Part shown: positions 8,385 through 16,662 of the stretch, piece by piece
Position numbering within the stretch: the stretch's first letter is position 1
Layout of the letters: every line of letters starts with the position of its first letter
NCBI GenBank assembly: GCA_016712275.1
Contig: JADJRI010000035.1
Span: 1-51,428 of the forward strand
Origin: Planctomycetota bacterium
GTDB lineage: Bacteria; Planctomycetota; Phycisphaerae; UBA1845; UTPLA1
DNA: 51,428 nucleotides
Reading direction: 5' to 3'
Position numbers and translations under genes: made by a program
Notes under the pieces: generated by a model
What the model saw: only the letters and a program-made list of their open reading frames with translations
What the model was told of the DNA's origin: nothing
Database searches by the model: none

Positions 8385-9055
8385 TCAAGCAAGGTCGCAC
8401 GTCGCTTTTCGCCGACTCCGCCGCAAGAGAAACAGCCCTGCCACCCCCATCATCGCCCCCGTCCCCAACTCCGGAACCGCATAAATCTGGAACGACATTT
8501 CAGATCCCCCTGGACCGCTCCAATTCGGATTGTTATTCAGGCGGGTCCAAACCATATTGCCTGCTGCACTGCTGTGCATGTGCCACAGCCATTGCTCGGT
8601 CTGTCCAGTTGTGTCGTTCACCAAGCTCAACAAAAAGCGACCCGCAAGAAGCTCAATTGGGGCAAAATCTGCTTGATATGAGAATACTGGGTTGCCTGCA
8701 AACATGGTAAGTTGAGTTTGCTGTCGAACGACGGTACTAAGTTGAAAGTCGACGATAGCCGTCGGGCTGGGAGTTGTCGGTCCAATGAATGGGTAGAATT
8801 TTAGTGAGAAATGATCCGGGCCGTCGGGCAGTTGGTCTCCGCCTTTGTATGCTCCAAACCACGTAACGCGGTTAATCAAAGTCGAACCGTTAAGTTGGAA
8901 ATCGTCTCCGACTTGGTTCGGAAATGTTGGATGGCTGATGAGACCATTAGGCAAATTCGGCCCCCATTGTCATGCACCAAAATCAACGCCGCCGACGCCC
9001 GGCTGGACAGCACGAACAGCACGCCTGCAAGGACCATAATTCGCAATACTCTCAT
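8385..9055 (-). CDS. PEP-CTERM-like secreted protein, frameshifted in C5
   Basis: From the ATG at 9055 a signal peptide reads MRVLRIMVLAGVLFVLSSRA. The frame breaks in the C5 run at 8961-8965 and resumes as GPNLPNGLISHPTFPNQVGD. The mature part is a beta-rich domain of unknown function, and the last residues read VPELGTGAMMGVAGLFLLRR followed by basic residues. That is the PEP-CTERM pattern (motif, transmembrane helix, basic tail) processed by exosortase systems. A surface or matrix protein is inferred. The 9055 start is supported by the signal peptide. The shift is probably a sequencing error. Confidence 0.7.
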
Positions 9056-9281
9056 GGCCGAATACTCCCCAAAAAGCCCGAATGCGCGAACCCGTGAGCC
9101 TTGATCTTAGCGAGAATCGGCCGCCGGTGTAAAGCGTTTGGCACCCGCCAATCATATAATTAAGGCAATTTGGTTGGCTCTCCGGCCGCCGCCGATGCGA
9201 TCAACCACGATCGGCGGACGCGGGCCATGACCGTAACTTTCTGTCGGCCGCTCCGGGGCTTGGGTTGGGATGTGACTGCTT

Positions 9282-9330
9282 CCCACGTCTTACGACGTGG
9301 GGTTTGTTCTTTGCCGCTGTCGCGGCTGGG
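9282..9330 (+). repeat. Two-hairpin dispersed element, copy 1
   Basis: CCCACGTC-TTAC-GACGTGGG is followed by GCCGC-TGTC-GCGGC. A second copy lies at 38243-38290 with compensatory changes in the first stem. Further hairpins continue to about 9510 (CAACCCCGTTGGGGTTG, GATCGCTTGCGCGATC, CGCCGTTGGCG). Confidence 0.65.
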
Positions 9331-9523
9331 GTTGGCGTGATTCGGCACCGGCGTTTCGTCGGGCATTTTTCCACGCATTGTCTAGGATGCGAGGTGCATG
9401 GCACAACCCCGTTGGGGTTGGGATGGGGTTTGGGGCTTTGCACCCAGGGTAGATCGCTTGCGCGATCAACCTTGGGCTAAAGGCGGAACGCCGTTGGCGT
9501 AGGAGTATGCAGCCGTGGGCGGG

Positions 9524-10377
9524 TGTGCTACGTGTTTTGGGTTCGCAGTCGGGTGTGGGTGTGCTACGTGCATGCATGCCGACGCGAACGGCCGTCGGCA
9601 TGGCATGCGGCCACGCGCGAGTTTCGGGTTGCGAGTGGTGAGTTTCGAGTTTTGGAGAGAGGTGATCATAGGCCAGTCGACATGCAGGGGAGCTGCAAGT
9701 TGCACGGCTCGTTCGTCCTCCGGACGAGGAAGAATTAGAGAGTTATTGACCAGAGGTTGAAACCTCTGGCAACGGTCGATGGCCCTGCCGGGCCGGGTTA
9801 ACGCGGGGTTTCGGTTTGCCGCACGGGCAAGCATAAGCCTGCTTGCCGATGCCACCCGTGGCACCGAAAGCCATTTTTCTCCCTGCGGCGGTTCATAGGC
9901 GGGGGGGGCTGTGCTACGTGTTTTGGGTTCGCAGTCGGGTGTGGGTGTGCTACGTGCATGCATGCCGACGCGAACGGCCGTCGGCATGGCATGCGGCCAC
10001 GCGCGAGTTTCGGGTTGCGAGTGGTGAGTTTCGAGTTTTGGAGAGAGGTGATCATAGGCCAGTCGACATGCAGGGGAGCTGCAAGTTGCACGGCTCGTTC
10101 GTCCTCCGGACGAGGAAGAATTAGAGAGTTATTGACCAGAGGTTGAAACCTCTGGCAACGGTCGTTGGCCCTACCGGGCCGGGGTGGAGCGGAGTTTCGG
10201 TTTGCCGCACGGGCAAGCATAAGCCTGCTTGCCGATGCCACCCGTGGCACCGAAAGCCATTTTTCTCCCTGCGGCGGTTCATAGGCGGGGGGGGCTGTGC
10301 TACGTGTTTTGGGTTCGCAGTCGGGTGTGGGTGTGCTATGTGCATGCATGCCGACGCGAACGGCCGTCGGCATGGCA
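9524..10377 (+). repeat. 386-bp tandem repeat, two full copies and a partial third
   Basis: Unit 1 is 9524-9909, unit 2 is 9910-10295, and a third begins at 10296 and diverges after about 80 bp. The full units differ at only a few places, mainly around 9778-9815 against 10164-10200. Each unit contains nested hairpins: CCGACGCGAACGGCCGTCGG, GTCCTCCGGAC, CAGAGGTTGAAACCTCTG and GGCAAGCATAAGCCTGCTTG. Between them lie A-poor direct-repeat stretches such as GAGTTTCGGGTTGCGAGTGG. High identity points to recent duplication or an assembly artefact. Confidence 0.85.
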
Positions 10378-10422
10378 CCCTGCGAATTCGTCGAGGGCAT
10401 TTTTGTGGTTTCGTGGTGGTGC

Positions 10423-10455
10423 AAAAAAAAATCGCCCCGTCGGGTGGCGGGGCGA
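10423..10455 (-). terminator. Orphan minus-strand terminator-like hairpin
   Basis: The stem TCGCCCC/GGGGCGA is followed, on the minus strand, by nine T residues. No minus-strand gene precedes it, so it may end an unseen transcript from the repeat region or be a relic. Confidence 0.5.
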
Positions 10456-10570
10456 CCTCTCAGGTTTGTGGGCAAGCCCACAATGCTGAGAAAGAAGAGA
10501 GGGAAAATGAGGTGGGTGAGACCTCACATCCTTAAACCGTCGCGGCGCGTGCCCTATTCCGCCCTGCGGA

Positions 10571-10576
10571 TATAAT
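10571..10576 (+). promoter_or_regulatory. Possible -10 box for the coaX operon
   Basis: A perfect TATAAT hexamer lies 38 bp upstream of the coaX GTG start. No good -35 hexamer is seen at 16-18 bp spacing, so the assignment is tentative. Confidence 0.4.
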
Positions 10577-10613
10577 CTTCGTTTTGCTCATTGTCCCGAA
10601 TTGGAGACGCTGC

Positions 10614-11426
10614 GTGACCCCGCCTGATGATCCGCGATCCCTGTCGGCCCTTCTCGTGATGGAGATCGGCAATTCCCACGTTTCGATCGCCACGGTTGTC
10701 GGCGGGCAGGTTTTTTCCAACCAGCGATTCAACCACGATCAGAAGGACGACATCCTGAAGGCGGCCGAGAATGCGTGGAATGCGCTGCCGCCCGAACAAG
10801 TCCGTGCCATCGCCGCGGCGTCGGTCGTGCCGAAGGTGCTGGAGGCATTGCGGGAGCCGATGGCCGAACGGCTGGCGTCGGACGTGCTGGTGGTGGGGGA
10901 AGACCTGCATCGTCCGCTGTCGCTGGCAGTTGAGACGCCGGAGACGGTGGGGATCGATCGGGTGTGTTCGGCGGCCGCGGCCTATGAGACGTTCAAACAT
11001 GCGTGCGTTGTGGCGAGTTTCGGCACGGCGATCACGATCGACTGCGTGAATGATGAAGGGGTGTTCATGGGCGGGGCGATTTTGCCGGGGCTGGACATGC
11101 AAGCGCGGGCGCTGCACGAGCGGACGGCGCAGCTTCCGCTGGCGGCGATCGACGCGCCGGCGGGGGTTTTTGGTGGATCGACCGATGAGGCGATTCGCCA
11201 TGGGGTGGTGTTGGGGGCGGTGGGGGCGCTGCGCGAAATCACCGAGCGATATGCCACGGCGCTGAACGCCTGGCCCGATCTTGTGGTTTGCGGGGGGAAT
11301 GCCGAACTGATCAGCAAGCACACGGACATCATCGATCGCGTGGTGCCCGATTTGTGCATTCGCGGCATCGCCGTCGCGTTTCGCAGGCACTTTTCACCGA
11401 TTCCGGACACCGAAGAAGACGCGTGA
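10614..11426 (+). CDS. coaX: Type III pantothenate kinase
   Basis: Phosphorylates pantothenate in the first step of coenzyme A synthesis. This 270-residue acetate/hexokinase-fold protein shows the type III motifs GIDRVCSAAAAYE, SFGTAITIDCV, MGGAILPGL and VVCGGNA. The GTG start at 10614 is chosen because GGAG lies 7 nt upstream and the first motif then sits near the N-terminus. That motif reads EIGNS instead of the usual D-x-G-N-[TS], so Glu replaces the conserved Asp of the phosphate/ATP site. It is the first gene of a run of three: its stop overlaps the next start by 4 bp. CoA supply fits the CoA-ester genes downstream. Confidence 0.88.
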   Translation: MTPPDDPRSLSALLVMEIGNSHVSIATVVGGQVFSNQRFNHDQKDDILKAAENAWNALPPEQVRAIAAASVVPKVLEALREPMAERLASDVLVVGEDLHRPLSLAVETPETVGIDRVCSAAAAYETFKHACVVASFGTAITIDCVNDEGVFMGGAILPGLDMQARALHERTAQLPLAAIDAPAGVFGGSTDEAIRHGVVLGAVGALREITERYATALNAWPDLVVCGGNAELISKHTDIIDRVVPDLCIRGIAVAFRRHFSPIPDTEEDA

Positions 11427-12514
11427 CCCACATTGCGACGAAGACGAGAGCGGCCTTGCTGACGCCGGCGGCGCCGGGCGCGATCGCGGTGATTGTGCTG
11501 TGCGGGGAGGGTGTGCGCGAGATTCTCGATGTGATTGCCCGCCGGCCTTTGAGCGACGCGCCGCCCGCGTGGCAGGATCGCCGGCCGACGCTGTGCCGGA
11601 TTTTCGATGGGGATAATCAGATCGATGACGCCGTTGTGACACAGATGTCGCACGGCGGCACGGCGCAAGCGGAGATTCATCTTCACGGCGGGGTTCGCAT
11701 TGCGCAGCGCGTGCTGATGCTGCTGGAGCGACTCGGGGCTGCGGTTGTACCGGCCGCCGAGTTTCCTGATTTGCTGAGGTCCGACGATCGCGTCGTTCGG
11801 CGCATCGATTGCGCGATTCAAACCGCGGGCTCGCGCAGGCTGGTGCGCTGGCTGCTGACGCAGAGGGATGTGCTGCCGGCGTTCATGGGGAAATTGGATG
11901 CGCTGTCCGCTATGGAGTGCGAAGAATTCGAGCGGCGATCGCGTGCGGCCCGGCGGCTGCTGGCGGGAATTCGGGTTGCCATCGTGGGTCCGCCGAATGC
12001 GGGCAAGAGCACTTTGGCCAATCGGCTGATCGGCAGCGAACGCGTCATCACGTCGGATATTCCGGGCACCACGCGCGACTGGGTCAGTGAGACGGCGCTT
12101 GTCGATGGCTGGCCGGTGATACTCATCGACACGGCGGGCATTCGCGATACGGACTGCGATATCGAGGCGGAGGCGGTTCGGCGGGGAGGCGAGCAGGCGC
12201 GACTGGCCGATTTGATTCTGCTGGTGACGGATGCGACTGAGTCGGTCGATGTGCAACAAAGTGCGATGCGTTTGGTGTGCGGTGGTTTGCCGACGGAGAT
12301 TCCGGTGATTCATGTGGTTAACAAGTGCGACCGGCTGGATGATGGCCATGTGGCCGGGGTGGAATCGGTTATGAAGTGTTCGATCTCCGCGCTGACGGGT
12401 CGGGGAATTGTCGAGCTTGAACGCGCGATTTGCGGCGTGCTGGGTCTCGACGGGCTTGATGACGGCCGGCCGGCCGCGTTTTTCGAAATCCAAGATAAAG
12501 GTAATGCGTCATGA
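11423..12514 (+). CDS. MnmE/TrmE-like GTPase, short and divergent
   Basis: 363 residues against about 450 for MnmE, the GTPase that with MnmG modifies wobble uridine in tRNA. A TrmE_N-like start (LLTPAAPGAIAVIVL) and a helical region precede a full G domain: G1 GPPNAGKST (189-197), PGTTRDW (214-220), G3 DTAG (236-239), G4 NKCD (300-303) and G5 SAL (322-324). The C-terminal helical part is very short and lacks the family's terminal C-[ILV]-G-K, whose Cys is needed for modification. The GTG start overlaps the coaX stop (GTGA), so the genes are likely translationally coupled. It could have lost or changed the MnmE function. A complete mnmE elsewhere would argue for a paralogue. Confidence 0.72.
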   Translation: MTHIATKTRAALLTPAAPGAIAVIVLCGEGVREILDVIARRPLSDAPPAWQDRRPTLCRIFDGDNQIDDAVVTQMSHGGTAQAEIHLHGGVRIAQRVLMLLERLGAAVVPAAEFPDLLRSDDRVVRRIDCAIQTAGSRRLVRWLLTQRDVLPAFMGKLDALSAMECEEFERRSRAARRLLAGIRVAIVGPPNAGKSTLANRLIGSERVITSDIPGTTRDWVSETALVDGWPVILIDTAGIRDTDCDIEAEAVRRGGEQARLADLILLVTDATESVDVQQSAMRLVCGGLPTEIPVIHVVNKCDRLDDGHVAGVESVMKCSISALTGRGIVELERAICGVLGLDGLDDGRPAAFFEIQDKGNAS

Positions 12515-13491
12515 GTGACGGCGGACTCATTGCGCGGATTGAAGCTTCCATCGCGAAGCGGCGTGCGCTAATGGCGTGTCATGATCTTGACGCTTACCGG
12601 CTGGTCAATGGCGCGGCGGACGGCATTCCGGGGCTGGTGATCGAGCGGTTGGGCGATGCGCTGATCGTTCAGTTTCACGAGGGCAAGCTTGATACGACGA
12701 CCGATGCGCTGCGGCCGGCGGTCGAGGCGATCATGTCGCGGCTTGGTGTTCGTGCCGCTTATGCGAAGTATTTTGTGCGCGACCGCAGCCAGCTTTTGCC
12801 GCAGCAGGCGGCCGCGCACACGGAGGCGCGGCCGTGGCTTGGGACCCAGTTGGAATCGCGCATCACCATTCAAGAGCTTGCGGCGCAATATCTGATTCGT
12901 CCTTACGACGGGTTTTCGTACGGGCTTTTTCTGGAACATCGAGACAACCGCCGCCGTGTGCGCGAATATGCGAAGGGGCGTCGCGTGCTCAATTTGTTTT
13001 GCTATACGTGCGGTTTTTCAGTCACTGCCGGCCAGGGCGGGGCCCGCGAGGTGACAAGTGTCGATTTGTCGAAGCGTTATCTCGACTGGGGCCGGGCGAA
13101 TGTCGAACTGAACGCTCTCGAAGTGGCGACACAGCGGTTTATCTGCAGCGATACGTTTGAATTCTACAAGCGTGCGGAACGGCAAAAGCTTGAATACGAT
13201 TTGATCATTCTCGATCCACCGACATTCGCCCGGATGCGCCGGCCGGCGAAGACATTTGTGCTGGAGAAACAGGTGGGTCCGCTGCTTGCAGGGGCGATCG
13301 GGCTGCTGGCACGCGGGGGGATACTCTTCTTTGCGACGAACAACCGCAATATGAACAGCGGACGCATCGATCGGGAGATTCACCGCGCGGCCGGCTCGCG
13401 GGCGTGCAAGATTCTGGATCGGCCGGGGCTGCCGGTCGATTTCGCGGGCGATCCGGATTATTCCCATTCGCTGTGGGTGCGGTTTGACTAG
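12511..13491 (+). CDS. RlmI-like class I rRNA methyltransferase
   Basis: A 326-residue SAM-dependent methyltransferase of the RlmI/RlmK type (23S rRNA cytosine-5 methylation in characterised members). The N-terminal part (YRLVNGAADGIPGLVIE) is the family's lead-in domain. The SAM-binding motif I is VLNLFCYTCGFSVTAGQGGA, followed by SVDLSKRYLDWGRANVELN. The catalytic-type motif IV is LIILDPPTFAR. The ATG overlaps the previous stop as ATGA, so it completes a coupled three-gene run with coaX and the GTPase. Two of the three genes point to tRNA/rRNA modification. The exact target base is not readable. Confidence 0.85.
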   Translation: MSDGGLIARIEASIAKRRALMACHDLDAYRLVNGAADGIPGLVIERLGDALIVQFHEGKLDTTTDALRPAVEAIMSRLGVRAAYAKYFVRDRSQLLPQQAAAHTEARPWLGTQLESRITIQELAAQYLIRPYDGFSYGLFLEHRDNRRRVREYAKGRRVLNLFCYTCGFSVTAGQGGAREVTSVDLSKRYLDWGRANVELNALEVATQRFICSDTFEFYKRAERQKLEYDLIILDPPTFARMRRPAKTFVLEKQVGPLLAGAIGLLARGGILFFATNNRNMNSGRIDREIHRAAGSRACKILDRPGLPVDFAGDPDYSHSLWVRFD

Positions 13492-13496
13492 TGCTA

Positions 13497-14549
13497 CTAT
13501 TGTGTCACCCGTTCGCCGGTGTACACGACTTCAAAATCCCGGCCTTTGACGCCACGCAGTTCGCCGAGCTCGTCGTCGTTCCATCGTGAGTCCGGCGCGC
13601 CGGAGATGTACCAATTCGATCCGTTGTCGGCGACGATCAAGCCGTATTTTTTGAGGCCGCGCAGAATCACCTGTACTGTGGCCGGAAAACCCGAAACGTC
13701 GAAGTCGGCTCGCAGGCGGACGCGCAGGCCCATCGGCGGGCGGTTGGCGTCGGTGGAGGAGCTTGCAAAATGACGTGCGGGCGAGATGTAGGCACGCTGG
13801 GTTTGTGCCACGGTGAAGCGAAGGGCGTGCGATAATTCGCTTTTCTCCACGATTTCGTCGTAGCGGGCGAGCCCCGGAAAAATCGGCAGGCCGGCGGCAT
13901 CGGCCGATGTCCAGCCCGAAGGCCGCAAGTCGTTCGAGGTGAGATCGAAAATCGCGCCGGAGCCGGCCGACCAGGTGTTTCCGGTTTTGAATGCGTAGAA
14001 CAATTCGTAAAGCAATTTGTTTTCGGTATCGACGATGATGATGTGACGATCGCCATCGGCGTTCGGTCCGCCCTCGATCGGGGCATCGGGAGGAATGGGA
14101 TAGGGGCCGTCGTCGCTCTCGTCGGCATAGTCGAAGGTGACGGTTACCTTTTCCTGAGCGCCGTCGACAACGACAAACGGAATCCCGATCGGCGCTCCCT
14201 CATACACCGTGCCGAAGTCGGGATGGAGCCCGGTTTCGAGACCCATCGACGCCAGATATTTTGCGGAATTCGGATGCACGGGGAGCGCCGAAATATCCTG
14301 ATTCCAAGGATTGTCGGCTGGGAATACCTGAAGGGCGCTAGGTCAGAATTGGTTGAGCCATTCAGGTTTCCATTCGGATCATTGCCACTGTTGTTGGTGT
14401 TGACGTTTGCGTCGGGTCCATTCGGGCCAAGTCCAGAATTGCATGCAAGGCATAAACTCGTGCAGATGCCAGCCGCCAAGGCCATCGCGGGCAGCAGGTA
14501 TTTTTTTAATACGGACTTGTGTTGCTGCTTCCATGCGGGTGACTTTCAT
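13497..14549 (-). CDS. Lipoprotein with Asn-rich linker, two frameshifts
   Basis: Joining three frames gives one lipoprotein. Start ATG at 14549; a break in the T7 run at 14501-14507; then KKYLLPAMALAAGICTSLCL ending at Cys; then an Asn/Gly linker (DANVNTNNSGND...). A second break near 14335 leads into LQVFPADNPWNQDISALPVH. The mature domain includes GLHPDFGT, VTVTFDYADESDDGPYPIP, DTENKLLYELFYAF and NGSNWYISGAPD. I do not recognise a characterised family. NPWN-type starts of this kind occur in uncharacterised secreted proteins. It converges on the methyltransferase gene with only 5 bp between the stops. Confidence 0.65.
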
Positions 14550-14959
14550 TTTGCCCCTTTTAGCGCGACCGCATCGAACTGCCGCGGACGGCCCAACGGT
14601 TTCTCAGTTACGTCGCCGGGTGTCGATCGCGAAACTCCGGGCCGGCCATCGATTATTCTCCACTCTATGTATTCAATATGACCAGGCGTCCGTCAAATCA
14701 ATCGCGCGGGCGATGATCTTATTTGCCAAATTCGAGCATGGTGAGGGAATCTGTCATCCGAGGAATTTTGAAATCCGGGTGGACCTGCACGGCATTTGGT
14801 TCATGTGAAGGGTCGGCGGGCCCGCATTCAAAACAATGGCGGATTCAAAAGTCGCGACTGCTTCGGCAAAACCGCACTTGTCTAATTCCGGATTTGGCGT
14901 CATTCTGTGCCCTTTTCGCGAGCTTCGCGGATTCCATTTGATTGCAAGGAATCGTCCCT
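14550..14959. other. 410-bp divergent intergenic region
   Basis: Lies between the divergently transcribed lipoprotein and hydratase genes, so it should contain promoters for both. I see no clear sigma-70 pair, hairpin element or RNA gene. Confidence 0.5.
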
Positions 14960-15733
14960 ATGTCCACTGAATTCATCCTGAAACAGATTGACGGCGCTGT
15001 CGCCGTCCTGCGGCTCAATCGCCCCGATGTGCTCAACGCGCTGAATATTCCGCTGATGGACCAGCTCATCGGCATGCTGGAGGCCATCGACACTGATCCG
15101 GGCGTTCGGTGTGTCGTGCTTACGGGCAACGATCGAGCCTTTGCCGCGGGGGCGGACATCAAGGAAATGGCCGAGGCGAGCGTTGTGGACATGTACGAGC
15201 GCAACAACCTCGCCCGGTGGGAGCGGATTAAGAAAGTTCGAAAACCGATCATCGCCGCGGTGAATGGTTTTTGTCTTGGTGGCGGCTGCGAATTGGCGAT
15301 GCACTGCGATATGATCATCGCGGGCGAAGGCGCCCAGTTCGGCCAGCCCGAGATCAACATTGGCGTCATTCCCGGCGCGGGGGGCACGCAGCGGCTGACC
15401 CGCGAGGCGGGGAAGTTTCGGGCGATGGAGTTGATTCTGACGGGGCGGTTTTTCGGGGCGAAGGAGGCGGCTTCGATCGGGATGGTGACGCGCGTCGTTC
15501 CGGACGCCCTTGTTGTCGAGGAGTCGATGAAAATCGCGAAAGATATTGCGTCGAAATCGCCGATGGCGGTTCGGTTTGCCAAGGAGGCGGTCCTTAAGGC
15601 CTTTGACGGCACTCTTGCCGATGGGCTGGACTACGAACGCAAGATGTTCTATATGCTCTTCGGAACCGAGGACCAGAAGGAAGGCATGAAGGCGTTTATT
15701 GAGAAGCGGAAGGCGAATTACACGGGGAAGTGA
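14960..15733 (+). CDS. Enoyl-CoA hydratase
   Basis: A 257-residue crotonase-fold enzyme hydrating 2-enoyl-CoA to 3-hydroxyacyl-CoA in beta-oxidation. The oxyanion-hole stretch AAGADIKEM, the first catalytic Glu in GGGCELAMHCD and the second in FGQPEINIGVIPG followed by GGTQRL are all in place, so true hydratase activity is likely. It ends in FIEKRKANYTGK, the usual tail. The ATG at 14960 has AAGGA 9 nt upstream. A CoA-metabolism gene run begins here, with the PaaG-like isomerase following after 145 bp that contain a 9-bp hairpin. Confidence 0.92.
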   Translation: MSTEFILKQIDGAVAVLRLNRPDVLNALNIPLMDQLIGMLEAIDTDPGVRCVVLTGNDRAFAAGADIKEMAEASVVDMYERNNLARWERIKKVRKPIIAAVNGFCLGGGCELAMHCDMIIAGEGAQFGQPEINIGVIPGAGGTQRLTREAGKFRAMELILTGRFFGAKEAASIGMVTRVVPDALVVEESMKIAKDIASKSPMAVRFAKEAVLKAFDGTLADGLDYERKMFYMLFGTEDQKEGMKAFIEKRKANYTGK

Positions 15734-15812
15734 GAAACGCCAAAACGTCAAAAAGTCAAAACGCCAAAACAAGTGACGAAGCGACGATGAAGGCGAATTG
15801 AGCCATTTTTAG

Positions 15813-15833
15813 CCCAGACCCAAAGGGTCTGGG
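15813..15833. repeat. Perfect 9-bp hairpin between hydratase genes
   Basis: CCCAGACCC-AAA-GGGTCTGGG. Just before it, 15735-15775 is a direct-repeat stretch built of AAACGCCAAAACGTC-like units. It has no T tract and belongs to the palindrome-rich intergenic style of this window. Confidence 0.55.
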
Positions 15834-15878
15834 AGACGGCGCAAAACGCTTCACAATAGAATAACCAGGGGCATTGAG

Positions 15879-16662
15879 ATGGGCTACGAAACGATCCAAG
15901 TCATGGATTCCAACGGCGTGCGGACCATTACGCTGAACCGCCCTGATGACATGAATGCCGCGAATGACAAGCTTACCGGCGAGCTGGCCAAGGAACTTCG
16001 CGGCGTTGTCAAGGATAAGTCCATTCGGTGCATCGTTCTGACCGGCGCGGGCAAGGCCTTTGTGTCGGACAGGACTTGAAGGAAGTCACCACCCGCGAGG
16101 GCCGTACGACTTTGGCACACGGCTTCGCACCGGCTATAGCCCGGTCATTTCATCGCTTTACAAACTCCCGATACCGACCATTGCCGCGATTAACGGCGCG
16201 ACCGCCGGCGCCGGATGGAGCTTGGCGTTGGCTTGTGACTTGCGGATTGCCACAAAAAATGCAAAATTCGTCGCCGCCTTCAGCAATATCGGACTGGTAC
16301 CCGATTGTGGAATGACATGGTTGTTGCCCCGAGTTGTGGGGTACGCCAAGGCGCTCGAGATCGCCTGGATGAGCGATGCCATTTCCGCCGAATCGGCATT
16401 ACAATTGGGTCTTGTCCATCGGGTGGCCGAGCCGGATGCACTGGCCGCCACGACCAGACAGCTTGCAGAGGAGATCGCGAAGCGGCCGACAAAGGGTTTG
16501 GCCCTGACCAAGCAGGCCATGTTGGCCGCCTACGGGCACGATATCGACGGTCAGTTGGAATATGAAGCGATGCTGCAGAGCATTGCCGGCAAGACGAAAG
16601 ATTATGGCGAAGGCGTGCGTGCCTTCATCGAAAAGCGACCTCCGGAGTTTACTGGTGATTAG
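15879..16662 (+). CDS. PaaG-like enoyl-CoA hydratase/isomerase, two frameshifts
   Basis: Crotonase-family protein closest in pattern to PaaG (ring-1,2-epoxyphenylacetyl-CoA isomerase). AAINGATAGAGWSLALACDL, FSNIGLVPDCGMTWLLPRV with the family Asp, and the tail FIEKRPPEFTGD are the signature parts. The frame breaks at the TTT at 16059-16061, just inside GKAFCVGQDLKEV, and again at the GGG at 16099-16101, before PYDFGTRLRTGYS. Both are single-base shifts and probably sequencing errors. CAGGGG precedes the ATG. The 3' end overlaps the dehydrogenase start by 8 bp. A general enoyl-CoA isomerase is the alternative reading. Confidence 0.8.

Larger units (their letters stand above)
9056..10613. other. 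Gene-free region made of hairpins and tandem repeats
   Basis: I find no credible gene in these 1.5 kb. The open frames on both strands run through repeats and have no family resemblance. It holds a run of short hairpins (9240-9510), a 386-bp tandem duplication with a partial third unit (9524-10377), an orphan minus-strand terminator (10423-10455) and the presumed coaX promoter region. Confidence 0.7.

Noticed and set aside
9524..10377. Possible CRISPR array
   Set aside because: The repeat unit is 386 bp and directly adjacent, with no short repeat-spacer pattern and no cas genes nearby.
9160..10575. Several open frames of 70-230 codons on both strands
   Set aside because: They run through the tandem repeat and hairpins, repeat each other's sequence and lack ribosome sites.
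10982..12493. 503-codon open frame on the minus strand
   Set aside because: Antisense shadow of the coaX and MnmE-like genes in G+C-rich DNA; Arg/His-rich with no family pattern.
14550..14959. Search for a tRNA, small RNA or riboswitch
   Set aside because: No cloverleaf, no recognisable aptamer and no strong hairpin seen.
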